From: Paenibacillus eucommiae
GTDB taxonomy: Bacteria; Bacillota; Bacilli; Paenibacillales; NBRC-103111
Reading direction: 5' to 3'
NCBI RefSeq assembly: GCF_017874215.1
Contig: NZ_JAGGLB010000008.1
Location: 124,001-188,000 of the forward strand
Length of the DNA: 64,000 nt
The stretch's first letter is position 1. Every line of letters starts with the position of its first letter. A program made the position numbers and the translations under genes. Below, in pieces: positions 1 through 8,361 of this stretch. Below the pieces are notes generated by a model. It was not told the origin of the DNA. It searched no databases and was given only the letters and a program-made list of their open reading frames with translations.

Positions 1-575
1 ATGATCATCGGTTGTAATTGCTTGCCTTCCAAGGCGGCTTCACACGCCTCTACGATTAAATCCATTCTGGCAACTAAAGAATTAGGCTTTGCACCAGGCG
101 CATCCTGTCCGAAAGGAACAAAATAGATGTTTTTGGTAATTAACAGCTTCGCGATGTTCATCGCATTCAAACCAAGGCCGTCATTCGTCGAAATTGCAAG
201 CACAAGGGGCCTCTGATTTCTCATCTGCGCTTTCGCCGCCATCAAGACTGGACTTTCAGTCATTGCGTTCGCGAGCTTACTGGTTGTATTGCCCGTACAA
301 GGCGCAATAACCATTACATCCAAAAGCTTTGAAGGTCCCAGTGGCTCAGCATCGACAATCGTATTTATAATTTCATTTCCAGTAATTTGCTTTAATTGCG
401 CTTGCCAATCTGCTGATTTACCGAAGCGGGTGTCTGTAGTCATGACTGTTGAAGACACGATGGGAATAACCCGAGCCCCGTAATCGACAAATCTTTGAAT
501 TTGCGGCATAACCTCTTCCAACGTACAATGCGAGCCGGTTAATGCATAACCAACTGTTTTTCCCTGCCAATTCAT
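1..575 (-). CDS. spoVFB: Dipicolinate synthase subunit B, 3' end cut by window edge
   Basis: Flavoprotein-like subunit of dipicolinate synthase, which in the mother cell of sporulating bacilli turns a dihydrodipicolinate-derived intermediate into dipicolinic acid for spore core dehydration. The translation starts MNWQGKTVGYALTGSHCTLE and shows the APCTGNTTSKLANAMTE loop typical of the flavoprotein fold. About 191 residues are visible; the B. subtilis protein is about 200, so only the last few codons are missing. The ATG overlaps the TGA of spoVFA by four bases (ATGA), with AGGAG upstream inside spoVFA, so the two are translationally coupled. Identification is by family knowledge and gene order. 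Confidence 0.93.
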   Translation of the reverse strand, partial: MNWQGKTVGYALTGSHCTLEEVMPQIQRFVDYGARVIPIVSSTVMTTDTRFGKSADWQAQLKQITGNEIINTIVDAEPLGPSKLLDVMVIAPCTGNTTSKLANAMTESPVLMAAKAQMRNQRPLVLAISTNDGLGLNAMNIAKLLITKNIYFVPFGQDAPGAKPNSLVARMDLIVEACEAALEGKQLQPMI

Positions 576-1471
576 TTCCCATCGCTCCTGTCTTTAAAGT
601 CGTCCTGTATCAACTGACTTAGCGTATTCGCCATGATTCGTCCAGCTGTTTTGGGTGCGACAATTCCAGGTAGTCCGGGTGCAAGCAGCGCTTTGACGCC
701 TCTTTTTTCGGCAAAACGAAAGTCTGTTCCGCCTGGTTTGGAGGCCAAATCGATGATGACCGCACGATGTGGGATATTTGTGATAACTTGTGCTGTGACT
801 ATCATAGTCGGAATTGTGTTAAAAAGCAAGTCAATATTGGCTGTTTCGGCGTATAAATCGCTAGTGTAGAACGGCTGAAAACCCATTTCCCAGGCACGGG
901 CAAAATGCTCCGGTTTCCTGACTCCTACCTTCACAACTGCGCCTAACCCTTGAAGCGTTTTGGCCATTGTGAACCCTGTTCTACCAAAACCAAGGACCAT
1001 ACATACAGAACCATGAATCGTAATATCAGTGTTTTGAATAGCCATCATAAGCGCGCCCTCAGCAGTCGGGATGGAGTTGTAAATAGCTACGTCATCACGA
1101 TCAAAGAGCTCTACAAGGGATATGGAATGAGCTTCACAAAGACGTTTCAAATATTGCTTAGCTAAACCCGTGTAAACCTTTGTATGCTTGGGAAGGGCCG
1201 CGATGTGCTCATCGGTCAAAATAAGCTCATCCTTGGAAAAAATGGAGTCTACGCGTCCTTCATCATCCGTTCCAACCGCAGGTAGAATGAATGCATCCAC
1301 TTGCTTCAAGAGATCTGAGCTAAGCTCCAGGCTCGTAACTCCATTAAATTGACGAGCCAAATTATTAAATCCAAACAATAAGACAGTCGCGTCCAACTCA
1401 GTAAACTTCTGAATGATCTCGAGCTGCCGAGCGTCTCCGCCCATGAACGCTACAGAAATGCCAGTAAGCAT
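572..1471 (-). CDS. spoVFA: Dipicolinate synthase subunit A
   Basis: NAD(P)-binding subunit of dipicolinate synthase, partner of SpoVFB. About 299 residues, close to the B. subtilis length. The Rossmann motif VLGFGRTGFTMAKTL lies near residue 165 and the conserved block LLAPGLPGIVAPKTAG near the C-terminus. I chose the ATG at 1471 (MLTGISVAFMGGDARQLE), which aligns with B. subtilis and has AAAGGGG about 10 bases upstream. An in-frame GTG at 1483 would leave no room for a ribosome site. Preceded by a sigma-K-like promoter and by the dut terminator, so spoVFA-spoVFB forms its own late-sporulation operon. Confidence 0.95.
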   Translation of the reverse strand: MLTGISVAFMGGDARQLEIIQKFTELDATVLLFGFNNLARQFNGVTSLELSSDLLKQVDAFILPAVGTDDEGRVDSIFSKDELILTDEHIAALPKHTKVYTGLAKQYLKRLCEAHSISLVELFDRDDVAIYNSIPTAEGALMMAIQNTDITIHGSVCMVLGFGRTGFTMAKTLQGLGAVVKVGVRKPEHFARAWEMGFQPFYTSDLYAETANIDLLFNTIPTMIVTAQVITNIPHRAVIIDLASKPGGTDFRFAEKRGVKALLAPGLPGIVAPKTAGRIMANTLSQLIQDDFKDRSDGK

Positions 1472-1509
1472 GCTCGCTTGCACCCCTTTCTCGGAATGTT
1501 TCTGTAGCT

Positions 1510-1537
1510 CATTGTATGCTTGCCGTGCCTATTCGGT
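1510..1537 (-). promoter_or_regulatory. Sigma-K-like promoter of spoVFAB
   Basis: On the minus strand an AC at 1536-1537 is followed after exactly 17 bases by CATACAATG (1510-1518). The B. subtilis sigma-K consensus is AC, 16-17 bases, CATANNNTA, so only the last base differs. It sits about 40 bases upstream of the spoVFA start and downstream of the dut terminator. In B. subtilis this operon is known to be transcribed by sigma-K in the mother cell, which supports the call. Confidence 0.6.
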
Positions 1538-1543
1538 GATGCC

Positions 1544-1572
1544 AAAAAGAGCCTCTTCCCAAGAAGAGGCTC
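1544..1572 (-). terminator. Intrinsic terminator after dut
   Basis: Perfect 10-bp stem GAGCCTCTTC / GAAGAGGCTC with a TTGG loop, followed on the minus strand by TTTTT. It separates dut from the spoVFAB promoter. Confidence 0.92.
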
Positions 1573-1604
1573 AGACAACATTTATAGAGGCTGGAACGGA
1601 CAAC

Positions 1605-2060
1605 TCATACGCCGGTGTGTCCGAAGCCACCCACACCCCGTTTGGTTTCCGTCAGCTCGTTGACAACTTCAAGTGTAACAGCTGGAACAAGCTGGAAGAC
1701 CATTTGGGCAATTCGCTCATTACGTTCTATAGTGAAGGGCTGCTGACCATGATTGATAAGCAGCACTTTAATTTCGCCGCGGTAATCCGCGTCAATGGTT
1801 CCAGGTGAGTTCAAAGTCGTGATACCATGCTTGTAAGCAAGGCCACTGCGCGGCCGAATCTGCGCTTCCAGTCCATCAGGCATGCTTAATGCAAAACCGG
1901 CAGGTATGAGCTGGCGCTCACCAGGCTGCAGTGTAACGGGTTCGCTTACAGCTGCATGAAGATCGAAGCCGCTTGCCGCTTCTGACATTTTCTCAGGCAA
2001 ACGAATATCTTCATTGCCGGGCAGCTTCATCAACTCTACTTGAATATTATTTACTGACAA
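1605..2060 (-). CDS. dut: dUTP diphosphatase (trimeric dUTPase)
   Basis: Hydrolyses dUTP to dUMP and pyrophosphate, keeping uracil out of DNA and feeding dTMP synthesis. The five trimeric dUTPase motifs are visible: ASGFDLHAA, PRSGLAYKHG, NSPGTIDADYRGEI with the catalytic Asp, the central block around NERIAQMVF, and the C-terminal RGVGGFGHTG arm. The chosen start is TTG at 2060, giving 151 residues, because AGGAGG lies 7 bases upstream and upstream codons are inside the peptidase gene. The start overlaps the end of the M16 peptidase gene by 14 bases. A strong terminator follows. Confidence 0.94.
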   Translation of the reverse strand: MSVNNIQVELMKLPGNEDIRLPEKMSEAASGFDLHAAVSEPVTLQPGERQLIPAGFALSMPDGLEAQIRPRSGLAYKHGITTLNSPGTIDADYRGEIKVLLINHGQQPFTIERNERIAQMVFQLVPAVTLEVVNELTETKRGVGGFGHTGV

Positions 2061-3303
2061 GCTGATCCCTCCTGAATCCTTGAATGACTTCATCGGAATT
2101 ACCTACCATTGACAGTGCAAATGGCACTGAAAACAGGCTGCTGGTCAATTCGCGAATATGCTCCATCTGTACACTTTCGATACGCTTGATCATTTCATCC
2201 AGTGTATAGTGTTTACCTGTCATAAGCTCGTTCTTGCCTAGACGGTTCATACGGCTGCTTGTGCTTTCCAGGCTAAGAATTAAACTGCCTTTGAGCTGCT
2301 CCTTGCCCTTATTCAGTTCACCCTCGGATATGCCCTTGACCGAAACCTCGCTCAGCAAATCCAAAGTTACCTTCAGAACCTCTTCAGTTTGCTTTGGTGC
2401 CGTACCTGTATAAATGGTAAACATGCCACTGTCTATGTGTGAGGAATGATAAGAATACACGGAATAAGCCAGCCCGCGCTTCTCACGAATTTCCTGAAAC
2501 AGCCTGGAGCTCATTCCCCCTCCAATAGCATTGTTGAGCAGTACCATTGGATACAGATTGTCTTCTGTTAACGACAGACCAGGCAAGGAGAGGCAGATAT
2601 GATTTTGCTCCGTTTTCTTGGCATGAAACAGCAGCTCTCCTAAAAAATCGGGAGCTGCGTATTCCGTTGCTTCTCCTGAATTGTTGAAGCTTCCAAAATG
2701 CTTTTCAATGAGCTCCCGAACACCATCGTCTACATTACCAGCCAGGCTGATAACTATATTTTCGGTATTATAGAATTGCTTCATATAACGACGGAGATCA
2801 TCCGGCTTCATCGCAGATAAATTATCCTCTGTTCCCAAAATCGTATAACCCAGGGGATGCGTTCCATAGGCAGCCTTAGCTACCAAATCGTGCACAAGAT
2901 CATCTGGTGTATCTTCGTACATCGATATTTCTTCAAAAATTACATTTTTTTCTTTCTCCATTTCCCCTTCATCAAAGGTGGAGTTAAAAAACATGTCCGA
3001 CAAAATGTCCATGGCAATCGGCAGATGCTCATCGAGCACCTTGGCATAGTAGCACGTATATTCTTTGGATGTAAAAGCATTCACATTTCCGCCGATACCG
3101 TCAAAAATTTCTGCGATATCTTTGGCTGAATGCCTCTCTGTGCCTTTGAAGAGCATATGCTCTATAAAGTGGGAAATGCCGTTATCCTTCCCCAGCTCAT
3201 TTCGAGATCCTGTTTTCACCCATATGCCAAATGCAACTGAGCGAAATGTAGGAATTTGTTCCATGATCACACGAAGACCATTATGTAAGCGGTATTGAAT
3301 CAC
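2047..3303 (-). CDS. mlpA: M16 family zinc metallopeptidase (MlpA/YmxG-like)
   Basis: Pitrilysin/processing-peptidase family protein of about 418 residues. The inverted zinc motif HFIEH lies near residue 48 in the stretch GISHFIEHMLFKG, with the third ligand Glu in the later conserved NVIFEEI block. The C-terminal half carries the RLFQEIREKRGLAYSVYSY signature of the family. The start is taken as GTG at 3303, seven bases after AGGAGG; a TTG one codon earlier is possible. In B. subtilis the homologue MlpA neighbours spoVFA and affects extracellular protease expression; the physiological substrate is not known to me. A hairpin repeat sits just upstream of its ribosome site. Confidence 0.92.
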   Translation of the reverse strand: MIQYRLHNGLRVIMEQIPTFRSVAFGIWVKTGSRNELGKDNGISHFIEHMLFKGTERHSAKDIAEIFDGIGGNVNAFTSKEYTCYYAKVLDEHLPIAMDILSDMFFNSTFDEGEMEKEKNVIFEEISMYEDTPDDLVHDLVAKAAYGTHPLGYTILGTEDNLSAMKPDDLRRYMKQFYNTENIVISLAGNVDDGVRELIEKHFGSFNNSGEATEYAAPDFLGELLFHAKKTEQNHICLSLPGLSLTEDNLYPMVLLNNAIGGGMSSRLFQEIREKRGLAYSVYSYHSSHIDSGMFTIYTGTAPKQTEEVLKVTLDLLSEVSVKGISEGELNKGKEQLKGSLILSLESTSSRMNRLGKNELMTGKHYTLDEMIKRIESVQMEHIRELTSSLFSVPFALSMVGNSDEVIQGFRRDQLVSK

Positions 3304-3318
3304 CAAGTTTCCTCCTTC

Positions 3319-3354
3319 AAGCTTTCTCTTTAGAAAGCTTTGTTCGTAAGCATT
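3319..3354 (-). repeat. Hairpin plus TTCGTAAGCATT tag upstream of mlpA
   Basis: On the plus strand AAGCTTTC, a 6-base loop and GAAAGCTT (3319-3340) form an 8-bp hairpin, followed by TTCGTAAGCATT (3343-3354). The same 12-base tag follows a different hairpin upstream of pnp. On the coding strand the order is tag, hairpin, AGGAGG, start codon. A second inverted repeat, AGGTAAG / CTTACCT, lies further upstream at about 3382-3404. Confidence 0.6.
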
Positions 3355-3409
3355 ATTTCTTCATGCCGGCTCATTAGCCCAGGTAAGCATGCAGCACTTA
3401 CCTAGTCTA

Positions 3410-4453
3410 TCAAAAATGTTCACCCAGCTCAACATCTATGCCGCGCTGAGCGACCCGATTAGGTGACAACAGCTCGCTTACTGTTCCAAGAGCAAGTCCC
3501 TTGCGCTTAATTGCCTGTATCATTCCTTTAAGAGCCCCACTTGAAGATACGGTCGGATGCATCAAAATAAGCGAGCCCGGCTCCACTCGTGAAGAAATAC
3601 GGTCCAGCACTCGTCCTGCTCCGGGGTTGGTCCAATCGACTGTATCCAATGTCCACAGAACTGTTCTCAAACCGAGATCCGCAGCAATTTCAACGGTTTC
3701 CTGGTCAAAATCACCAGAAGGCGGAGCAAATAACGTATTAGTAACCTGCAGCTCCTTGTTGAGCAGCTCCTGCGTTTTACTGATCTCTTCAATCGCTTTA
3801 CTCCGGCTTAGCTTGCTCATCATCTTATGGGAATAAGCATGATTGGACAACTCATGTCCTTGATCTTGGATAAGCTTGGCCGTTTCAATATTTTGCTTTA
3901 ACCAGGAACCATCGAAGAAAAACGTAGCATGAACATGTTCATTTTGCAATGTTTCCAGCATCGAAGGAATAAATTCATTTCCCCATGCAACATTGATCAT
4001 TAGAGATACCATTGGTTTTAGAGGATTGCCCTTATAGATGGGACTTGGCCCCAAATCCTCCAGTTGAATAGCGGGTGAGGTTTCTTTCATGACATACGTG
4101 ATATGTGCTGATTTCGGTTTATGGGCAGCCAGCCGCAGTGTTTGTTCCAGATCAACCTCTAGCCCGTTGTAGCCGGGTATAGCCTTCCATACCCGATCCA
4201 TCCTTGCATCTACTGGCATCACTTTACGCTTCGCCGCTTCCTGTTGAATCAGCTCTACGAGCCCTTGCCGCTCATCTTCACTCTCTTTACGTGCAAAGAT
4301 GGGCAGCACATTGCTAAGCGAAGTTGTCCCCTCATAGAGGACTGCATCGCCTTGTACCGCGGCTACGAAAAGTTCAATGCTTCTGTTCTGCTGAATCACT
4401 ACCCACATTATTATGAATGCACCTAGAGACAGCAGCAATTTTGTACGCAACAC
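3410..4453 (-). CDS. ylxY: YlxY-like polysaccharide deacetylase homologue, probably inactive
   Basis: NodB-fold protein of 347 residues with one N-terminal membrane segment (about residues 5-22), so anchored with the domain outside. Domain signs are GHELSNHAYSH (metal-binding His pair) near residue 210, APPSGDFDQE, LWTLDTVDWTNPG and SLILMHPT. The first NodB motif, normally TFDDG with catalytic and metal Asp, reads MINVAWGNE, and the RPPYG motif has Ala for Arg. Key catalytic residues are therefore missing, as I recall for YlxY of B. subtilis. The GTG start at 4453 has GGGGGG six bases upstream. A role in sporulation or wall biology is inference. Confidence 0.85.
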   Translation of the reverse strand: MLRTKLLLSLGAFIIMWVVIQQNRSIELFVAAVQGDAVLYEGTTSLSNVLPIFARKESEDERQGLVELIQQEAAKRKVMPVDARMDRVWKAIPGYNGLEVDLEQTLRLAAHKPKSAHITYVMKETSPAIQLEDLGPSPIYKGNPLKPMVSLMINVAWGNEFIPSMLETLQNEHVHATFFFDGSWLKQNIETAKLIQDQGHELSNHAYSHKMMSKLSRSKAIEEISKTQELLNKELQVTNTLFAPPSGDFDQETVEIAADLGLRTVLWTLDTVDWTNPGAGRVLDRISSRVEPGSLILMHPTVSSSGALKGMIQAIKRKGLALGTVSELLSPNRVAQRGIDVELGEHF

Positions 4454-4501
4454 ACTTCGCCCCCCTGCCTTGTTTGTCCTGAGGATATGCAGGGAAGGAC
4501 A

Positions 4502-4531
4502 AGTTTAGAACATAAAGCAAAGTGTTGACAA
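4502..4531 (-). promoter_or_regulatory. Possible sigma-A promoter of ylxY
   Basis: Minus-strand TTGTCA (4526-4531), 18-base spacer, TAAACT (4502-4507), just past the pnp terminator. A 7-bp inverted repeat TTGTCCT / AGGACAA follows near the expected transcript start. The -10 box is imperfect and the region is short, so this is tentative. Confidence 0.35.
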
Positions 4532-4562
4532 AATAAAAAGAGACAGACACGTCTGGCTCTTT
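4532..4562 (-). terminator. Intrinsic terminator after pnp
   Basis: Minus strand: AAAGAG, one mismatch, CAGA-CGTG-TCTG, mismatch, CTCTTT, followed by TTTATTTT. It lies about 40 bases downstream of the pnp stop. Confidence 0.82.
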
Positions 4563-4599
4563 ATCAAAAATCTAAAGTTATGATGCACAATTCCCTGAG

Positions 4600-6702
4600 T
4601 TAGCTTTGTGTAGGGATTTGTGATGTTAGTGTCGCTTTACGCGATAAGTTAATGCGTCCTTGGTTATCGATCTCGGTTACTTTAACGGTTATGGAATCGC
4701 CGATATTAACTACATCTTCTACCTTGGCCACACGATCTGTGGAAAGCTGGGAAATATGAACCAGACCTTCTTTGCCAGGCAAAATTTCAACAAACGCTCC
4801 AAACTTCTCAACACGCTTGACCGTACCCAAGTATGTTTCCCCAATGACTACTTCCTTCACGATACCTTCAATAATGGAGCGTGCTTTGTCGTTCATTTCT
4901 TCGTTGGAAGATGCAATGAAGACACGTCCATCCTGCTCAATATCGATTTTCACGCCGGTTTCTTCAATAATTTTATTGATGATTTTACCACCAGCACCGA
5001 TGACATCACGAATTTTATCGGGATTGATGTGCATCGTAAGGATTTTTGGCGCATACGGAGAAAGTGATTTCTTCGGCTCATTAATTAGTGTAAGCATTTT
5101 GTTCAAAATGAACATTCTGCCTTCTTTAGCTTGGGCCAGTGATTGCTCCAGAATACTGCGGTTAATGCCAGCAATCTTGATATCCATTTGCAGCGCGGTT
5201 ATCCCTTTAGCTGTTCCAGCCACCTTAAAGTCCATATCTCCAAGATGATCTTCCATTCCTTGGATATCGGAAAGAATTGCGAAATGCTCGCCATCTTTAA
5301 TTAAGCCCATTGCAATACCTGCTACTGGTGCCTTGATCGGCACGCCTGCATCCATCAATGCGAGTGTGCTTGCGCAAATACTGGCTTGTGATGAAGAACC
5401 ATTCGATTCCAAAACTTCTGAAACCAGGCGAATTGTATAAGGAAAATCTACTTCAGAAGGAATGATGGATTCCAACGCTCTTTCACCTAAAGCGCCATGA
5501 CCAATTTCCCGGCGGCCAGGAGGGCGAAGTGGTCTAGCTTCCCCTACGCTAAACGGAGGAAAATTATAATGGTGCATAAAACGCTTAGTTTCAGTCAAAT
5601 CCAGCCCGTCCAATATTTGTACATCTCCAAGAGGGCCGAGTGTACATACGCTCAAAGCTTGGGTTTGTCCACGTGTGAACAGACCTGAGCCGTGGGTGCG
5701 AGGCAATAAATTAATATCGCATTCAATCGGTCTGATTTCATCTAATCCCCGTCCATCCGGTCTCACTTTATCGTGAGTGATCAGGCGGCGAACCTCTTCC
5801 TTGACGATATCATATAAGGTTTCTTTTACATCGCCCATTTTTTCAGGGGTTTCAGCATATACTTCTTTGAAGTGATCGACAGCTTCCCCATTAATTGCAT
5901 CAATGGCATCTTGTCTGGCATGCTTCTCTTCAATTTTGATCGCATCGATAAGCCGCGCTTGCGCAAAGTCACGAACGCTTCCACTCACTTCTGCATCGAT
6001 AATGTGAATTTTAGCTTCCTTCTTAGGCTTTCCAGCTTCTTGCGTAAATTGCTCAATAACTGCAACAATTTTCTTAATTTCGTCATGCCCATACATGATG
6101 GCCTCAAGCATAACATCCTCAGGAACCTCGTCCGCGCCAGCTTCAACCATCATAATTGCATCTTTTGTTCCAGCTACTATGAGATGAATATCGCTTTTCT
6201 CAGCTTGCTCTGTAGTCGGATTAATGAGAAATTGACCATCAATTCTTCCTACAATAACACCACCAACAGGACCGTCAAACGGAACATCGGAAATACTGAG
6301 TGCTGCTGAAGTACCAATCATCGCTGCCATTTCCGGGGAGCATTCCTGATCCACGCTCATCACAAGGGATACGATCTGAACGTCATTGCGGAAGCCTTCC
6401 GGAAACAAAGGACGAATCGGCCTGTCCGTTAAACGGCTGGCAAGAATCGCTTTCTCGCTTGGTCTTCCTTCCCGTTTAATAAAGCCGCCCGGAATTTTAC
6501 CAACGGAATATAATCTTTCTTCATAGTTCACTGTCAAGGGGAAGAAATCCAAATCCTTCGGTTCGCTTGAAGCTGTTACTGTGCAGAGTACAACCGTATC
6601 GCCATAACGTACAGTTACCGCCGCATTCGCTTGTTTGGCGAGTCGTCCGGTTTCAAGTATGAACGGCCTGCCTCCAAGATCCATTTGTACCTTTTTTTCC
6701 AT
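4600..6702 (-). CDS. pnp: Polyribonucleotide nucleotidyltransferase (PNPase)
   Basis: 3'-5' phosphorolytic exoribonuclease that degrades mRNA and can add tails in reverse; main 3' exonuclease of Firmicutes and a degradosome-like partner. 700 residues, full length. Order: first RNase PH domain (residues about 10-215), helical linker, second RNase PH domain (about 300-540) with the [11 protein letters not shown] block, KH domain with [16 protein letters not shown] (about 562), and S1 domain at the C-terminus ([15 protein letters not shown]). ATG preceded by AGGAGG. It follows rpsO, the common bacterial arrangement, but is separated by a terminator-like structure. A hairpin repeat lies 16 bases upstream of the start. 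Confidence 0.97.
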   Translation of the reverse strand: MEKKVQMDLGGRPFILETGRLAKQANAAVTVRYGDTVVLCTVTASSEPKDLDFFPLTVNYEERLYSVGKIPGGFIKREGRPSEKAILASRLTDRPIRPLFPEGFRNDVQIVSLVMSVDQECSPEMAAMIGTSAALSISDVPFDGPVGGVIVGRIDGQFLINPTTEQAEKSDIHLIVAGTKDAIMMVEAGADEVPEDVMLEAIMYGHDEIKKIVAVIEQFTQEAGKPKKEAKIHIIDAEVSGSVRDFAQARLIDAIKIEEKHARQDAIDAINGEAVDHFKEVYAETPEKMGDVKETLYDIVKEEVRRLITHDKVRPDGRGLDEIRPIECDINLLPRTHGSGLFTRGQTQALSVCTLGPLGDVQILDGLDLTETKRFMHHYNFPPFSVGEARPLRPPGRREIGHGALGERALESIIPSEVDFPYTIRLVSEVLESNGSSSQASICASTLALMDAGVPIKAPVAGIAMGLIKDGEHFAILSDIQGMEDHLGDMDFKVAGTAKGITALQMDIKIAGINRSILEQSLAQAKEGRMFILNKMLTLINEPKKSLSPYAPKILTMHINPDKIRDVIGAGGKIINKIIEETGVKIDIEQDGRVFIASSNEEMNDKARSIIEGIVKEVVIGETYLGTVKRVEKFGAFVEILPGKEGLVHISQLSTDRVAKVEDVVNIGDSITVKVTEIDNQGRINLSRKATLTSQIPTQS

Positions 6703-6717
6703 ATTATCCTCCTAAGA

Positions 6718-6751
6718 GTTTTGCTTGTGCAAAACTTGCTTCGTAAGCATT
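6718..6751 (-). repeat. Hairpin plus TTCGTAAGCATT tag upstream of pnp
   Basis: Plus strand GTTTTGC-TTGT-GCAAAAC (6718-6735) followed by TTCGTAAGCATT (6740-6751), the exact 12 bases also found at 3343-3354. The tag itself can form TGCTT-CGT-AAGCA. On the coding strand the hairpin lies directly 5' of the pnp AGGAGG. Confidence 0.6.
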
Positions 6752-6841
6752 CGCTTTTAAGTCCACTAGCATATTAAGTTGAATCTACATTTAATTCTGC
6801 GTATTACCCAGTATTTCCTTCTTTTTTGCTTTTTAAAAAAT

Positions 6842-6915
6842 AAAGAAAAAGCAACCTTGTTGCCGCTCCCCGCTGTAGCCCGGTTTGAGGCCAGCGAAAG
6901 AGCAGCAGGTTGCTT
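6842..6915 (-). terminator. Terminator-like structure after rpsO
   Basis: A 9-bp stem AAGCAACCT / AGGTTGCTT (6849-6857 with 6907-6915) closes a 49-base loop that can itself branch through GCTC/GAGC pairs. On the minus strand it is followed by TTTTTCTTTATTTTTT. The U-rich tail supports termination or attenuation between rpsO and pnp; the large loop makes its strength uncertain. Confidence 0.62.
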
Positions 6916-6928
6916 CTCATCGTCGGTG

Positions 6929-7198
6929 TTATCGACGCAAGCCCAGCTTTTCAATCAAAGTGCTGTAACGGCTCACATCATTGTTCTTTAGGTATGCCAA
7001 CAGCTTACGGCGTTGTCCAACCATTTTGAGCAATCCACGGCGAGAATGATGATCCTTCTTGTGAGTCCGCAAATGGCTAGTCAAGTTAAGAATGTTTTCC
7101 GTAAGGATAGCTACTTGTACCTCCGGGGAACCCGTATCGGTATCATGTACCTTGTGAGTTTGAATCAATTGTGTTTTACGTTCTTGAGTTAATGCCAT
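6929..7198 (-). CDS. rpsO: 30S ribosomal protein S15
   Basis: 89 residues, the usual length. Binds 16S rRNA early in assembly of the platform of the small subunit. The family core is visible: [38 protein letters not shown] and the C-terminal [17 protein letters not shown] preceded by GGAGGTGAAC. It has its own promoter and a leader of roughly 110 bases, upstream of pnp. Confidence 0.98.
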   Translation of the reverse strand: MALTQERKTQLIQTHKVHDTDTGSPEVQVAILTENILNLTSHLRTHKKDHHSRRGLLKMVGQRRKLLAYLKNNDVSRYSTLIEKLGLRR

Positions 7199-7307
7199 CC
7201 TTGTTCACCTCCTGTTCATGAAGTATCCCCTGTAGCCCAGAAAACGCCGGTGATAGCGTGGTTCCATGCTAAGGTTCGAGTCAAAAAGTGATTAACTTAT
7301 TGACAAC
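7199..7307 (-). promoter_or_regulatory. rpsO 5' leader with possible S15 autoregulatory fold
   Basis: Inferred 109-base leader between the transcript start and the rpsO ATG. It contains AAAAAGT / ACTTTTT able to pair across 16 bases, and the hairpin TAGC-A-TGG / CCA-C-GCTA, then an AGGAGG site. S15 is known to repress its own mRNA through leader structures that differ between bacterial groups. Whether this leader does so is inference only. Confidence 0.35.
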
Positions 7308-7313
7308 TTTTTT

Positions 7314-7343
7314 AGTATACCATAGGCTTGTGACTGAAGTAAA
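7314..7343 (-). promoter_or_regulatory. Sigma-A promoter of rpsO
   Basis: Minus strand TTTACT (7338-7343), 18-base spacer, extended -10 TGGTATACT with TATACT at 7314-7319. The TGG upstream of the -10 box is also seen before rimP, rpsB and hslV. Confidence 0.7.
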
Positions 7344-7366
7344 TGCTTGTATGGCCAAAATGGCAA

Positions 7367-8311
7367 TTAAAGAGAAAATAATTTGGATCTGGCTGAATCC
7401 GCATCCTGCTTAATTTGTGCAACAAGTAAGTCAATCGAATTGAACTTGCGCTCTTCCCGCAGAAAATCAACCAACTCAATAACTACAGTTTCACCATATA
7501 TATCCTCTGAGAAATCAAACAAATGGGCTTCCCAGGAAGCCTGAAGCTCACCAGAAGTAAATGTTGGCTTAACGCCAATATTCATCACGCCATCATAGTG
7601 AAGACCCTTTACTTGTGCTTTAATCGCATATACACCATTGAGGGGCTTGAAATAGGCTCCTTCAAGTTGAATATTCGCGGTTGGAAAGCCAATTGTTCTA
7701 CCTCTTTTACTACCGTCCACGACTTGTCCGCGTATACTGTATCTGCGTCCCAGCAATCTGTTAGCTGCAGCTACATTCCCATTGGCAAGTGCATCGCGCA
7801 CAGAGGTACTGCTTACCTTTGCCCCGTCAATATGGTAAGGACGCACGACCTCCACTGCAAATTTGCCATGACTAAGCTCGCAAAGCGTGTCCGGATTGCC
7901 TTCGCCCTTATAACCGAATCTAAAATCGAAGCCAACTATTACACTTTCCACATTCAAAGGAATAAGAATTTTTTCGACAAATTGTTCCGGAGTCAATTGC
8001 ATTAAAGAAGTGTCGAATCGAACCGTGTACATATAGTCGACACCCATCTGTCCGAATAGTTCCGCTCTTTGGCCCAGCGGGGTCAAAAGTTCTTTGTATT
8101 GGTCATTGCCCAATACTTCCCTCGGATGCGGATCAAATGTCATAATGGATGAGGCAAGATGCAAGTGCTCAGCCGTATACAAGGCTCGGCCAATAACTTC
8201 GCGATGCCCCAAGTGGACACCATCGAAATCGCCAATAGCAATAACTTGTTTAGTCTTTTTATTGTCTGATGAGTTATTATCAAGCGGATATGATAGCTGG
8301 ATCATCTCCAT
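7367..8311 (-). CDS. ribF: Bifunctional riboflavin kinase / FAD synthetase
   Basis: Phosphorylates riboflavin to FMN and adenylates FMN to FAD. The N-terminal nucleotidyltransferase domain shows GDFDGVHLGHREVI (HxGH-type motif, about residue 30) and MTFDPHPREVLG; the C-terminal flavokinase domain shows GSKRGRTIGFPTANI and NGVYAIKA. About 314 residues. Start chosen at the ATG at 8311, 9 bases after AGGTG; in-frame GTG (8323) and ATG (8305) are alternatives. No FMN riboswitch is seen upstream. Last gene of the nusA-infB cluster, about 50 bases after truB. Confidence 0.95.
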   Translation of the reverse strand: MEMIQLSYPLDNNSSDNKKTKQVIAIGDFDGVHLGHREVIGRALYTAEHLHLASSIMTFDPHPREVLGNDQYKELLTPLGQRAELFGQMGVDYMYTVRFDTSLMQLTPEQFVEKILIPLNVESVIVGFDFRFGYKGEGNPDTLCELSHGKFAVEVVRPYHIDGAKVSSTSVRDALANGNVAAANRLLGRRYSIRGQVVDGSKRGRTIGFPTANIQLEGAYFKPLNGVYAIKAQVKGLHYDGVMNIGVKPTFTSGELQASWEAHLFDFSEDIYGETVVIELVDFLREERKFNSIDLLVAQIKQDADSARSKLFSL

Positions 8312-8361
8312 GTGAACGTTCACCTACCCATTTCCAACCAGTCCGGCAACAATCTAACAAT

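Noticed and set aside
8312..8361. FMN riboswitch before ribF
   Set aside because: The gap is only about 50 bases and lacks the conserved elements.
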